Source: Tritrichomonas musculus
Lineage: Eukaryota > Parabasalia > Tritrichomonadida > Tritrichomonadidae
Reading direction: 5' to 3'
DNA: 64,000 nt
Assembly (NCBI GenBank): GCA_039105265.1
Contig: JAPFFF010000008.1
Coordinates: 5,890,001 to 5,954,000 of the forward strand
This document shows positions 19,933 to 29,605 of the stretch, piece after piece. Each line of letters begins with the position of its first letter. The first letter of the stretch is position 1. The notes beneath the pieces were generated by a model. It saw only the letters and a list, made by a program, of their open reading frames with translations. It was not told where the DNA came from and searched no databases. Position numbers and translations under genes: made by a program.

Positions 19933-22900
19933 TATTTACCAATTTAGCCTTCCACCTGCGGCTATCGCTTCTCAGCTGCAGGTGGAGGTAAAGAAATAAG
20001 GAAACCAAGTTTCCACCTGCGGCTGAGCTGCGACAGCTGCAGGTGGAAAATTACTATTTACCAATTTAGCCTTCCACCTGCGGCTATCGCTTCTCAGCTG
20101 CAGGTGGAAGTAAATAAATAAGGAAACCAATCTTCCACCTGCGGCTGAGCTGCGACAGCTGCAGGTGGAAAATCACTATTTACCAATTTAGCCTTCCACC
20201 TGCGGCTATCGCTTCTCAGCTGCAGGTGGAAGTAAATAAATAAGGAAACCAATCTTCCACCTGCGGCTGAGCTGCGACAGCTGCAGGTGGAAAATTACTA
20301 TTTACCAATTTAGCCTTCCACCTGCGGCTATCGCTTCTCAGCTGCAGGTGGAAGTAAATAAATAAGGAAACCAATCTTCCACCTGCGGCTGAGCTGCGAC
20401 AGCTGCAGGTGGAAAATTACTATTTACCAATTTAGCCTTCCACCTGCGGCTATCGCTTCTCAGCTGCAGGTGGAGGTAAAGAAATAAGGAAACCAAGTTT
20501 CCACCTGCGGCTATCGCTTCTCAGCTGCAGGTGGAAGTAAATAAATAAGGAAACCAATCTTCCACCTGCGGCTGAGCTGCGACAGCTGCAGGTGGAAAAT
20601 TACTATTTACCAATTTAGCCTTCCACCTGCGGCTATCGCTTCTCAGCTGCAGGTGGAAGTAAATAAATAAGGAAACCAATCTTCCACCTGCGGCTGAGCT
20701 GCGACAGCTGCAGGTGGAAAATCACTATTTACCAATTTAGCCTTCCACCTGCGGCTATCGCTTCTCAGCTGCAGGTGGAAGTAAATAAATAAGGAAACCA
20801 ATCTTCCACCTGCGGCTGAGCTGCGACAGCTGCAGGTGGAAAATCACTATTTACCAATTTAGCCTTCCACCTGCGGCTATCGCTTCTCAGCTGCAGGTGG
20901 AAGTAAATAAATAAGGAAACCAATCTTCCACCTGCGGCTGAGCTGCGACAGCTGCAGGTGGAAAATTACTATTTACCAATTTAGCCTTCCACCTGCGGCT
21001 ATCGCTTCTCAGCTGCAGGTGGAAGTAAATAAATAAGGAAACCAATCTTCCACCTGCGGCTGAGCTGCGACAGCTGCAGGTGGAAAATCACTATTTACCA
21101 ATTTAGCCTTCCACCTGCGGCTATCGCTTCTCAGCTGCAGGTGGAAGTAAATAAATAAGGAAACCAATCTTCCACCTGCGGCTGAGCTGCGACAGCTGCA
21201 GGTGGAAAATCACTATTTACCAATTTAGCCTTCCACCTGCGGCTATCGCTTCTCAGCTGCAGGTGGAAGTAAATAAATAAGGAAACCAATCTTCCACCTG
21301 CGGCTGAGCTGCGACAGCTGCAGGTGGAAAATTACTATTTACCAATTTAGCCTTCCACCTGCGGCTATCGCTTCTCAGCTGCAGGTGGAAGTAAATAAAT
21401 AAGGAAACCAATCTTCCACCTGCGGCTGAGCTGCGACAGCTGCAGGTGGAAAATCACTATTTACCAATTTAGCCTTCCACCTGCGGCTATCGCTTCTCAG
21501 CTGCAGGTGGAAGTAAATAAATAAGGAAACCAATCTTCCACCTGCGGCTGAGCTGCGACAGCTGCAGGTGGAAAATCACTATTTACCAATTTAGCCTTCC
21601 ACCTGCGGCTATCGCTTCTCAGCTGCAGGTGGAAGTAAATAAATAAGGAAACCAATCTTCCACCTGCGGCTGAGCTGCGACAGCTGCAGGTGGAAAATTA
21701 CTATTTACCAATTTAGCCTTCCACCTGCGGCTATCGCTTCTCAGCTGCAGGTGGAAGTAAATAAATAAGGAAACCAATCTTCCACCTGCGGCTGAGCTGC
21801 GACAGCTGCAGGTGGAAAATCACTATTTACCAATTTAGCCTTCCACCTGCGGCTATCGCTTCTCAGCTGCAGGTGGAAGTAAATAAATAAGGAAACCAAT
21901 CTTCCACCTGCGGCTGAGCTGCGACAGCTGCAGGTGGAAAATCACTATTTACCAATTTAGCCTTCCACCTGCGGCTATCGCTTCTCAGCTGCAGGTGGAA
22001 GTAAATAAATAAGGAAACCAATCTTCCACCTGCGGCTGAGCTGCGACAGCTGCAGGTGGAAAATCACTATTTACCAATTTAGCCTTCCACCTGCGGCTAT
22101 CGCTTCTCAGCTGCAGGTGGAAGTAAATAAATAAGGAAACCAATCTTCCACCTGCGGCTGAGCTGCGACAGCTGCAGGTGGAAAATCACTATTTACCAAT
22201 TTAGCCTTCCACCTGCGGCTATCGCTTCTCAGCTGCAGGTGGAAGTAAATAAATAAGGAAACCAATCTTCCACCTGCGGCTGAGCTGCGACAGCTGCAGG
22301 TGGAAAATCACTATTTACCAATTTAGCCTTCCACCTGCGGCTATCGCTTCTCAGCTGCAGGTGGAAGTAAATAAATAAGGAAACCAATCTTCCACCTGCG
22401 GCTGAGCTGCGACAGCTGCAGGTGGAAAATCACTATTTACCAATTTAGCCTTCCACCTGCGGCTATCGCTTCTCAGCTGCAGGTGGAAGTAAATAAATAA
22501 GGAAACCAATCTTCCACCTGCGGCTGAGCTGCGACAGCTGCAGGTGGAAAATTACTATTTACCAATTTAGCCTTCCACCTGCGGCTATCGCTTCTCAGCT
22601 GCAGGTGGAAGTAAATAAATAAGGAAACCAATCTTCCACCTGCGGCTGAGCTGCGACAGCTGCAGGTGGAAAATCACTATTTACCAATTTAGCCTTCCAC
22701 CTGCGGCTATCGCTTCTCAGCTGCAGGTGGAAGTAAATAAATAAGGAAACCAATCTTCCACCTGCGGCTGAGCTGCGACAGCTGCAGGTGGAAAATCACT
22801 ATTTACCAATTTAGCCTTCCACCTGCGGCTATCGCTTCTCAGCTGCAGGTGGAAGTAAATAAATAAGGAAACCAATCTTCCACCTGCGGCTGAGCTGCGA

Positions 22901-24360
22901 CAGCTGCAGGTGGAAAATCACTATTTACCAATTTAGCCTTCCACCTGCGGCTATCGCTTCTCAGCTGCAGGTGGAAGTAAATAAATAAGGAAACCAATCT
23001 TCCACCTGCGGCTGAGCTGCGACAGCTGCAGGTGGAAAATCACTATTTACCAATTTAGCCTTCCACCTGCGGCTATCGCTTCTCAGCTGCAGGTGGAAGT
23101 AAATAAATAAGGAAACCAATCTTCCACCTGCGGCTGAGCTGCGACAGCTGCAGGTGGAAAATTACTATTTACCAATTTAGCCTTCCACCTGCGGCTATCG
23201 CTTCTCAGCTGCAGGTGGAAGTAAATAAATAAGGAAACCAATCTTCCACCTGCGGCTGAGCTGCGACAGCTGCAGGTGGAAAATTACTATTTACCAATTT
23301 AGCCTTCCACCTGCGGCTATCGCTTCTCAGCTGCAGGTGGAAGTAAATAAATAAGGAAACCAATCTTCCACCTGCGGCTGAGCTGCGACAGCTGCAGGTG
23401 GAAAATCACTATTTACCAATTTAGCCTTCCACCTGCGGCTATCGCTTCTCAGCTGCAGGTGGAAGTAAATAAATAAGGAAACCAATCTTCCACCTGCGGC
23501 TGAGCTGCGACAGCTGCAGGTGGAAAATCACTATTTACCAATTTAGCCTTCCACCTGCGGCTATCGCTTCTCAGCTGCAGGTGGAAGTAAATAAATAAGG
23601 AAACCAATCTTCCACCTGCGGCTGAGCTGCGACAGCTGCAGGTGGAAAATTACTATTTACCAATTTAGCCTTCCACCTGCGGCTATCGCTTCTCAGCTGC
23701 AGGTGGAAGTAAATAAATAAGGAAACCAATCTTCCACCTGCGGCTGAGCTGCGACAGCTGCAGGTGGAAAATCACTATTTACCAATTTAGCCTTCCACCT
23801 GCGGCTATCGCTTCTCAGCTGCAGGTGGAAGTAAATAAATAAGGAAACCAATCTTCCACCTGCGGCTGAGCTGCGACAGCTGCAGGTGGAAAATCACTAT
23901 TTACCAATTTAGCCTTCCACCTGCGGCTATCGCTTCTCAGCTGCAGGTGGAAGTAAATAAATAAGGAAACCAATCTTCCACCTGCGGCTGAGCTGCGACA
24001 GCTGCAGGTGGAAAATCACTATTTACCAATTTAGCCTTCCACCTGCGGCTATCGCTTCTCAGCTGCAGGTGGAAGTAAATAAATAAGGAAACCAATCTTC
24101 CACCTGCGGCTGAGCTGCGACAGCTGCAGGTGGAAAATCACTATTTACCAATTTAGCCTTCCACCTGCGGCTATCGCTTCTCAGCTGCAGGTGGAAGTAA
24201 ATAAATAAGGAAACCAATCTTCCACCTGCGGCTGAGCTGCGACAGCTGCAGGTGGAAAATTACTATTTACCAATTTAGCCTTCCACCTGCGGCTATCGCT
24301 TCTCAGCTGCAGGTGGAAGTAAATAAATAAGGAAACCAATCTTCCACCTGCGGCTGAGCT
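19933..24360. repeat. Satellite of about 36 tandem 122-bp units made of hairpins
   Basis: The CCAATTTAGCC landmark recurs every 122 bases from 19939 to 24270, with one extra half-unit (61 bases) near 20490-20555. Each unit holds two 40-base palindromes. Palindrome A starts CTTCCACCTGCGGCTATCGC and ends CAGCTGCAGGTGGAAG. Palindrome B starts CTTCCACCTGCGGCTGAGCT and ends CAGCTGCAGGTGGAAA. The 15-base arms pair with one G-T wobble. B is also close to the reverse complement of A (about 33 of 40 positions), so a unit can fold as two short hairpins or one long one. The joining spacers are AT-rich. Units are nearly identical. A single C/T change after GGTGGAAAAT gives a readable order of variants. 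GC content is far above the surrounding DNA. No open frame is present. It lies between TMEM231 and Nup93. Confidence 0.97.
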
Positions 24361-24845
24361 GCGATAGCTTCAGGTGGAAGTAATTACTTAAATGTACCAT
24401 TTCAAACTTCCACCTAAAGCTATCGCAGTTTAACTGCAGTTGGAACTAATTACGCGAATTAAACTTCCACCTGCAGCTAAACTGCGATAGCTTCAGGTGG
24501 AAGTAATTACTTAAATGTACCATTTCAAACTTCCACCTGCAGCTATCGCAACTTAGTTGCAGTTGGAACTAATTACGCGAATTAAACTTCCACCTGCAGC
24601 TAAACTGCGATAGCTTCAGGTGGAAGTAATTACTTAAATGTACCATTTCAAACTTCCACCTGCAGCTATCGCAACTTAGTTGCAGTTGGAACTAATTACG
24701 CGAATTAAACTTCCACCTGCAGCTAAACTGCGATAGCTTCAGGTGGAAGTAATTACTTAAATGTACCATTTCAAACTTCCACCTGCAGCTATCGCAACTT
24801 AGTTGCAGTTGGAACTAATTACGCGAATTAAACTTCCACCTGCAA
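24361..24845. repeat. Diverged 123-bp satellite subfamily at the right edge of the array
   Basis: Four units with a 123-base period (landmark AATGTACCAT at 24391, 24514, 24637 and 24760). They keep the two-palindrome plan of the main array but with different loops and AT-rich spacers (TTAAATGTACCATTTCAAAC, and a spacer containing ACGCGAATTAAA). The arms begin CTTCCACCTGCAGCT, so the G-T wobble of the main array is A-T here. The last unit is cut off at about 24845. The switch from the 122-bp type falls inside a palindrome near 24360. Confidence 0.95.
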
Positions 24846-24945
24846 CTAAAAGTTTTAAATATTTTTTTATTTATATTATTTTTCTTTTAGTTTTTATTTG
24901 TTCAAAATATTTTTTTTTTTTTTTTTTACATTATTTAACATAGGA

Positions 24946-24972
24946 CACTTTTTGAGCGAAGCTCAAAAAGTG
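24946..24972. repeat. Perfect 12-bp-stem hairpin (ACTTTTTGAG type)
   Basis: The arms CACTTTTTGAGC (24946-24957) and GCTCAAAAAGTG (24961-24972) are separated by GAA. It shares the ACTTTTTGAG core with palindromes near 35201 and 52091-52252. Confidence 0.8.
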
Positions 24973-25618
24973 GCCATTCTTGTAAAATAAATTAATATTA
25001 ATTTTTTATTTATTTTATAAAAAAAAAAAAAAAAAAATAGATTATTTTTTTTAATGTTAATTAAAAATATGTTTTTTAACTTGATTCAATAATAATCAAA
25101 AAATATTATAGATAATTATTCCCAATAATGCTAGTTACAAACTGAAGTTGGCTAAATATAAAGTGTGCTTTTCAAATGGAATTGAAAATAAATTCAAGGT
25201 TTCATTTATGATGATAAAATGTATTTATGTTAGAACAAAAAAATATAAGTTTTCATGAAATATGGGATATCCTTTTTGCCTCATGCTCCTTGTGTAAGTT
25301 ATGAATTATCTTAAGCGAATTAAGAAGCATAATCTTTTATTAAATTTGATTACTCTTTTTTTTTGTATATTCTTTCTATGAATTTATCTCATTTAATTAT
25401 TTTATTTGTAATTTTTAATTAATTATTTGAAGTATTTTTATTTTGATATTTATTATTTAAAAATTATATTATAGTTTAATTCTTTATTAATTTAGATAGT
25501 TGTATTTTTTTATAACCATTTATATTTTTATTTAGTGTTCGCATATTGAAACCGTTTATTTGAATTCTCAAAATTTCTACGACTAGTCCTTTTAAAATAA
25601 ACAAGCAGATTAAAATTA
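24973..25618. other. Intergenic gap upstream of the Nup93-like gene
   Basis: AT-rich with long A and T runs (near 25019-25037). No gene or repeat is recognised beyond the hairpin at its left edge. It should contain the promoter of the gene at 25619. Confidence 0.5.
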
Positions 25619-28138
25619 ATGGATGAATCAAAAGATCAATTTTCAACATTTCTTGATGGTATTCTCAGATCAGCTGAAGGTTTGGAACAAGGTCGAAAAA
25701 ACGATTCTTTTTCTTTAATTGAACTTGATCAAATCAGTAACTTTTTCAGTAGAATATCTTCAAAATACGAAAAATCTGATGATGGATGCATTCTTCTTGC
25801 GCAACAGGGAATCGATACCGAAGATACAGACAGGTTACTAAAATCAATAGGCAAACAAAATGAAAAGAAAGAAACAGAAAAAAATGAAAACGCCAAAAAC
25901 AGTAATCATGATGAAAATGTTTGTTCGACATACAGATTAACAAATGCCATAGAATTGTGTGAACTAAAATTTCTCACAGAAATAGATCATAATTGGAATT
26001 TAATTAAAAGTACGATAAAATTCGAGAGATGGTCAAATTCTATTTTTTCAAAAGATCCTTCTATTCGTATCTGGCAAGCGCGAGATGCAGAATCTTTTGC
26101 AAACGCAATGTGGCAAGCAATGTACCAAAATTCTGAAATATTCATTCCTACTTTAGCAATAATGGTTGCTTGGAAAGATTATTATTTCAAATATGATTAT
26201 AAATTTAACGCTAAAAATAAGATTGTTGATTATATTACTGCACTTGATTATATCACCAAATCAGCGAAAATAGGAAATGAAGAATTTAATTTCCAAGATC
26301 CCAATGTTAATAGTAATCTAAAAAAACCATCGCTTAATATTCTCGAATGGCTAAATATAAACGCAAAATTATACTTAGAGCATCAATATCGCTTCAATAC
26401 CTTTGTTTTATCAAATTACTGTGATCCTAAATTAATAGAGCAAAACAAATTTATCATGGAATTTCAGAATGATGAATCTTTTCTTAGCAATATTGACGAA
26501 AAAAAAATTAAAGAACTCCGTGATAAATATCACTTGATATCTGATCCTAGTAATATTTGGCAATCCATCTGGGATTTAATCCAAAGCGGTCTTTCAAATT
26601 TAATTACCAAAGACTTAATAAAAAAAAATAATAATGTTCTTAATGCACTGATTTCTATGCTTAAATATCAAAAAGGAGATAAATCTCACCAAGTAGAGCC
26701 AATAATTAATAAGTCTCACCAAGAAGATCCACTAATTAATAAATGTATCACATATGCAAGTTCAAGAGAAGATGTTATTTTTAATATGAAGGAACTATAT
26801 AAAACAGAAGATTTGTATTCAATTTTATTTTACCAAATTATCAATAATCTCAAAGCAATCGAGAACAGACAAGATACCGAAGCTAACATTTTAAAAGATT
26901 TAGCAAATAATGACGAACTGCTCAATAGCATTATAATAGATTTTCCTGATCCTCTTGAATTTCCTATTGTAGATATTATTTTGCTCAAATTTGAACGGTT
27001 TATTTCAGACATTATTGATCTTTGTTTAAGTCAACAGTCAAAATCAGATGACAACAAAGAATTTTTTGCTAGACTTCCTGTAATTGCGGCTCATTTTGCT
27101 CTCATGTTTTACAATGTTGGATACTTCGACAATCCTTATTTGAAAGTTATTATTGATGATTTGATATCTATCTTGCCCTTACCTAAATATGCTCCTGTTG
27201 CTTTGGGTTATATTGTATTATCTCGAGGAAAGGGCAACGAACAAGATGTTATTGATTTTCTACTCTCTTTAGATGCTAATGAAATCACATTGAAAGAAGA
27301 AATGTACGAGTTTGCGAAAGAAAATGAATCTAGATTTATCAATATTCAAAATTTATTAAAAAAGTTGAAGAATGACGAACAATACAAATATGAAGCTTCA
27401 ACTATCAAAATATTGACTTTATTCGAAGACTATGAAAATTCAATTAACTTTTTTATTAATTGTATTAATGATGGTGCAGTTGATGATAATTTTAAAATCC
27501 AAGCAATTAATGATAACTTGAATTCGTATGATTTGAAAGATATTTCGATATTTCTCGAAATTTCCCCTATTTTAATTCAAAAGTCCATTATTCAACGGGA
27601 TGATATGGAGATTGATGAATATGATGATACGTTAATAGATACAAGTATACGTTGTGTATTACATGCATTATCCAGTTCTGATGCATTTAATGTAACAGAT
27701 AGAATAATGATGCTTAAAAATGCAAAGATGCTTGTTGAGTATATAAATCAGGTTCAAAGTAAAAAGAATGCTCATTTCACATATGATTTCTTTGATTCTG
27801 TAGAGCCAATGATAAAAATTGCCGAAGTCATTACAGCTTTTGAAACTGGGAGAAGTGACAAAGCAATGGATATTGCTTTTCAGACTGAAGTTTTGCCATT
27901 TAATTCACATGATTTGGAAAAAGCATTAAGATTATTAAGAGGACCAGGATTAAATCAATCATCTGCAATTGGCACCGCAGTTGAAAATATTGTAATATAC
28001 CTTTCTAAAACAATCTTCCAATATGGCAATAATACAAGCAGCCTTAAGTCAATTATTGAGTTTTGTAAGTATTTGTCACTACGAGAAAGCGTCCTTGAAA
28101 ATATTATTCAGATTCGAATTAGATTATCTTTATTATAA
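25619..28138 (+). CDS. Nup93/Nic96-like nuclear pore scaffold protein
   Basis: An 839-residue, almost entirely helical protein, the same size class as Nup93 and Nic96. Near residues 58-75, GCILLAQQGIDTEDTDRLLK matches the conserved N-terminal block of Nup93 (LL..QGI...L...L). Later blocks such as RIWQARDAESFANAMWQAMYQ, PVIAAHFALMFYNVGYF and ISILPLPKYAPVALGYIVL fit the alpha-solenoid of the family. There is no membrane segment. Nup93 forms the inner ring of the nuclear pore and anchors the central channel nucleoporins. The assignment rests on one N-terminal motif, length and overall fold pattern; another helical scaffold nucleoporin is the main alternative. Confidence 0.65.
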   Translation: MDESKDQFSTFLDGILRSAEGLEQGRKNDSFSLIELDQISNFFSRISSKYEKSDDGCILLAQQGIDTEDTDRLLKSIGKQNEKKETEKNENAKNSNHDENVCSTYRLTNAIELCELKFLTEIDHNWNLIKSTIKFERWSNSIFSKDPSIRIWQARDAESFANAMWQAMYQNSEIFIPTLAIMVAWKDYYFKYDYKFNAKNKIVDYITALDYITKSAKIGNEEFNFQDPNVNSNLKKPSLNILEWLNINAKLYLEHQYRFNTFVLSNYCDPKLIEQNKFIMEFQNDESFLSNIDEKKIKELRDKYHLISDPSNIWQSIWDLIQSGLSNLITKDLIKKNNNVLNALISMLKYQKGDKSHQVEPIINKSHQEDPLINKCITYASSREDVIFNMKELYKTEDLYSILFYQIINNLKAIENRQDTEANILKDLANNDELLNSIIIDFPDPLEFPIVDIILLKFERFISDIIDLCLSQQSKSDDNKEFFARLPVIAAHFALMFYNVGYFDNPYLKVIIDDLISILPLPKYAPVALGYIVLSRGKGNEQDVIDFLLSLDANEITLKEEMYEFAKENESRFINIQNLLKKLKNDEQYKYEASTIKILTLFEDYENSINFFINCINDGAVDDNFKIQAINDNLNSYDLKDISIFLEISPILIQKSIIQRDDMEIDEYDDTLIDTSIRCVLHALSSSDAFNVTDRIMMLKNAKMLVEYINQVQSKKNAHFTYDFFDSVEPMIKIAEVITAFETGRSDKAMDIAFQTEVLPFNSHDLEKALRLLRGPGLNQSSAIGTAVENIVIYLSKTIFQYGNNTSSLKSIIEFCKYLSLRESVLENIIQIRIRLSLL

Positions 28139-28384
28139 TATAATTATATTTGTTCTTTTATTTTACATCCTTATTTTTTGTGTTTTTAATCTTAATTTCT
28201 TATTAAAAATTAAGATTCTTTCTCTTATATAAAATAAATTTTTTGTTAAATTTTGGTCTCTTCTTTATATGTATTAAGATAATTATAAGAAACTTAAATT
28301 ATTTTTGAATGATTGTAAATATGACTTTTTGTCGAAATATATTCAAAACTTTTGAATTATGAATTGAAAGAAAGTTTAGTAAAT

Positions 28385-29572
28385 TTACTCGCCACGAATG
28401 AATTTAGCGAAAGTTGCGGAAACAAGGATTGGTAAAACAAGTGTAACGTCTGCGTAAACTTTAACTGGATGAGCATCGATTGCAATTTTTCCCCAAGAAA
28501 CGGCTTCATCTGGTCTAGCGCCTGAGTCACTGCCATCGAACTCACTGCTAGTATTTACGTAAACAGAAAAATCGGCACCATTTCTGAACAAGTTTGCATT
28601 CATAATATGATGTTTAATTACTCCACCTCCAAGAATGATTGTGCCTGTCTTTTTTGCAAAAATTGCTTCATTGTTCATATTTCTAATGTCTTCAACCAAA
28701 TCAATAACGAGTCCTGGTGTTTTATATGAATGGAAATAAATCATATCTCCGATTGACCCATCTGTAATTGCTGGTGAATAAACAGGAATATTATTTTTAG
28801 CTGCCCAATACCAAACTGAATCTTCATTGTTAATTTCTTCACCAAGGCGACGTATTAATTTAGATGGTGTCCAGTGTGTTCCTTTCTTTTGTTCTTCGAC
28901 CATTTTATCTAATATTGGCATAATCCAGTTTTCAAATTTGCAATAGTTGCTATTTGGTACGATTAGATTTCCTGTACGATCTGAGTGTTAGAATTTTGTT
29001 TTAAAAAATTCAGAAAGGAAAAAAAGGAATAGAAATGAAAAAAAAATCTGGTTCCTTTTTTTTCTTTCTTAGGTGAATAACATACTTAAGCCACGGTTTC
29101 TGAGGTCAGCACCTTGCATTTCGAAACTTCCTATATGTGTTGGTGCTAAACATTTGATAAAGTCTTCTTCGACTCCACCAGCTGTAACGCAAACAACATC
29201 GACCATTTTATGTTTTATGATAAATTTTATAATTTCACGCATACCTGAGCTAATTATATTAGAAGTCAATCCAAGAAATATTTTGCATTGGCGTGTGCGT
29301 GATTTAATTCCTTCAGCAGCTTGTCCATAATATTGTATTTCTTCACCTTCGTCGAGATCGCCAGGTTTGAACTCAAAATGAAGCATTTGATTGATTTGTT
29401 CAATTGCAAGTCCAAGATTAGCTGCTTGGAAACCTGAATAGTAATATCTGCTGATCAATTGATCGTAGTCTATGGGTCCTTCAGCATTGAACTCGAATCC
29501 ACGGCAAATTGGAGTTTTGAGAGTTTCGCTATCGACGAATACAGATGATGTCGCGATTTCTGGTGCAGACAT
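28385..29572 (-). CDS. DHPS: Deoxyhypusine synthase, two exons
   Basis: Exon 1 is 29572-29086 and exon 2 is 28980-28385. Splicing out 28981-29085 gives 360 residues in one frame. The joined codons read [12 protein letters not shown], aligning with GINRIGNLLVPN of human DHPS, and neither exon alone has this. Starting at the ATG at 29572 gives MSAPEIATS; the frame upstream has no better ATG. Family blocks are [83 protein letters not shown] and [14 protein letters not shown], the last holding the lysine that carries the enzyme-imine intermediate. The enzyme transfers the aminobutyl group of spermidine to one lysine of eIF5A using NAD. The stop overlaps TAAA, the trichomonad-type polyadenylation signal. 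Confidence 0.95.
28981..29085 (-). other. Spliceosomal intron (105 bp) in deoxyhypusine synthase
   Basis: On the coding strand the intron begins GTATGT (donor at 29085) and ends TTCTAACACTCAG (acceptor at 28981). In Trichomonas vaginalis introns the donor is GTATGT and the branch point is fused to the acceptor as ACTAACACACAG; this one has the same layout with small changes. Removing it restores the conserved reading frame. Unspliced, translation would stop within two or three codons of the donor. Confidence 0.93.
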
Positions 29573-29574
29573 TT

Positions 29575-29590
29575 CGAAAAAGTGAATAAA
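29575..29590 (-). promoter_or_regulatory. Possible Inr-like element before deoxyhypusine synthase
   Basis: On the coding strand TTATTCACTTTTTC lies a few bases before the ATG at 29572. The TCACTTTT core resembles the trichomonad Inr (TCAYTWY...). It is a position-based guess only. Confidence 0.25.
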
Positions 29591-29605
29591 ATCTTTATAA
29601 TTCAC

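Noticed and set aside
19933-24845. CRISPR-like array
   Set aside because: The spacing is regular, but the spacers are identical in every unit and the organism is clearly eukaryotic; this is a satellite.
28385-29605. Two separate deoxyhypusine synthase half-genes or a frameshifted pseudogene
   Set aside because: The gap has a proper donor and acceptor, and its removal restores the conserved junction, so an intron explains it better.
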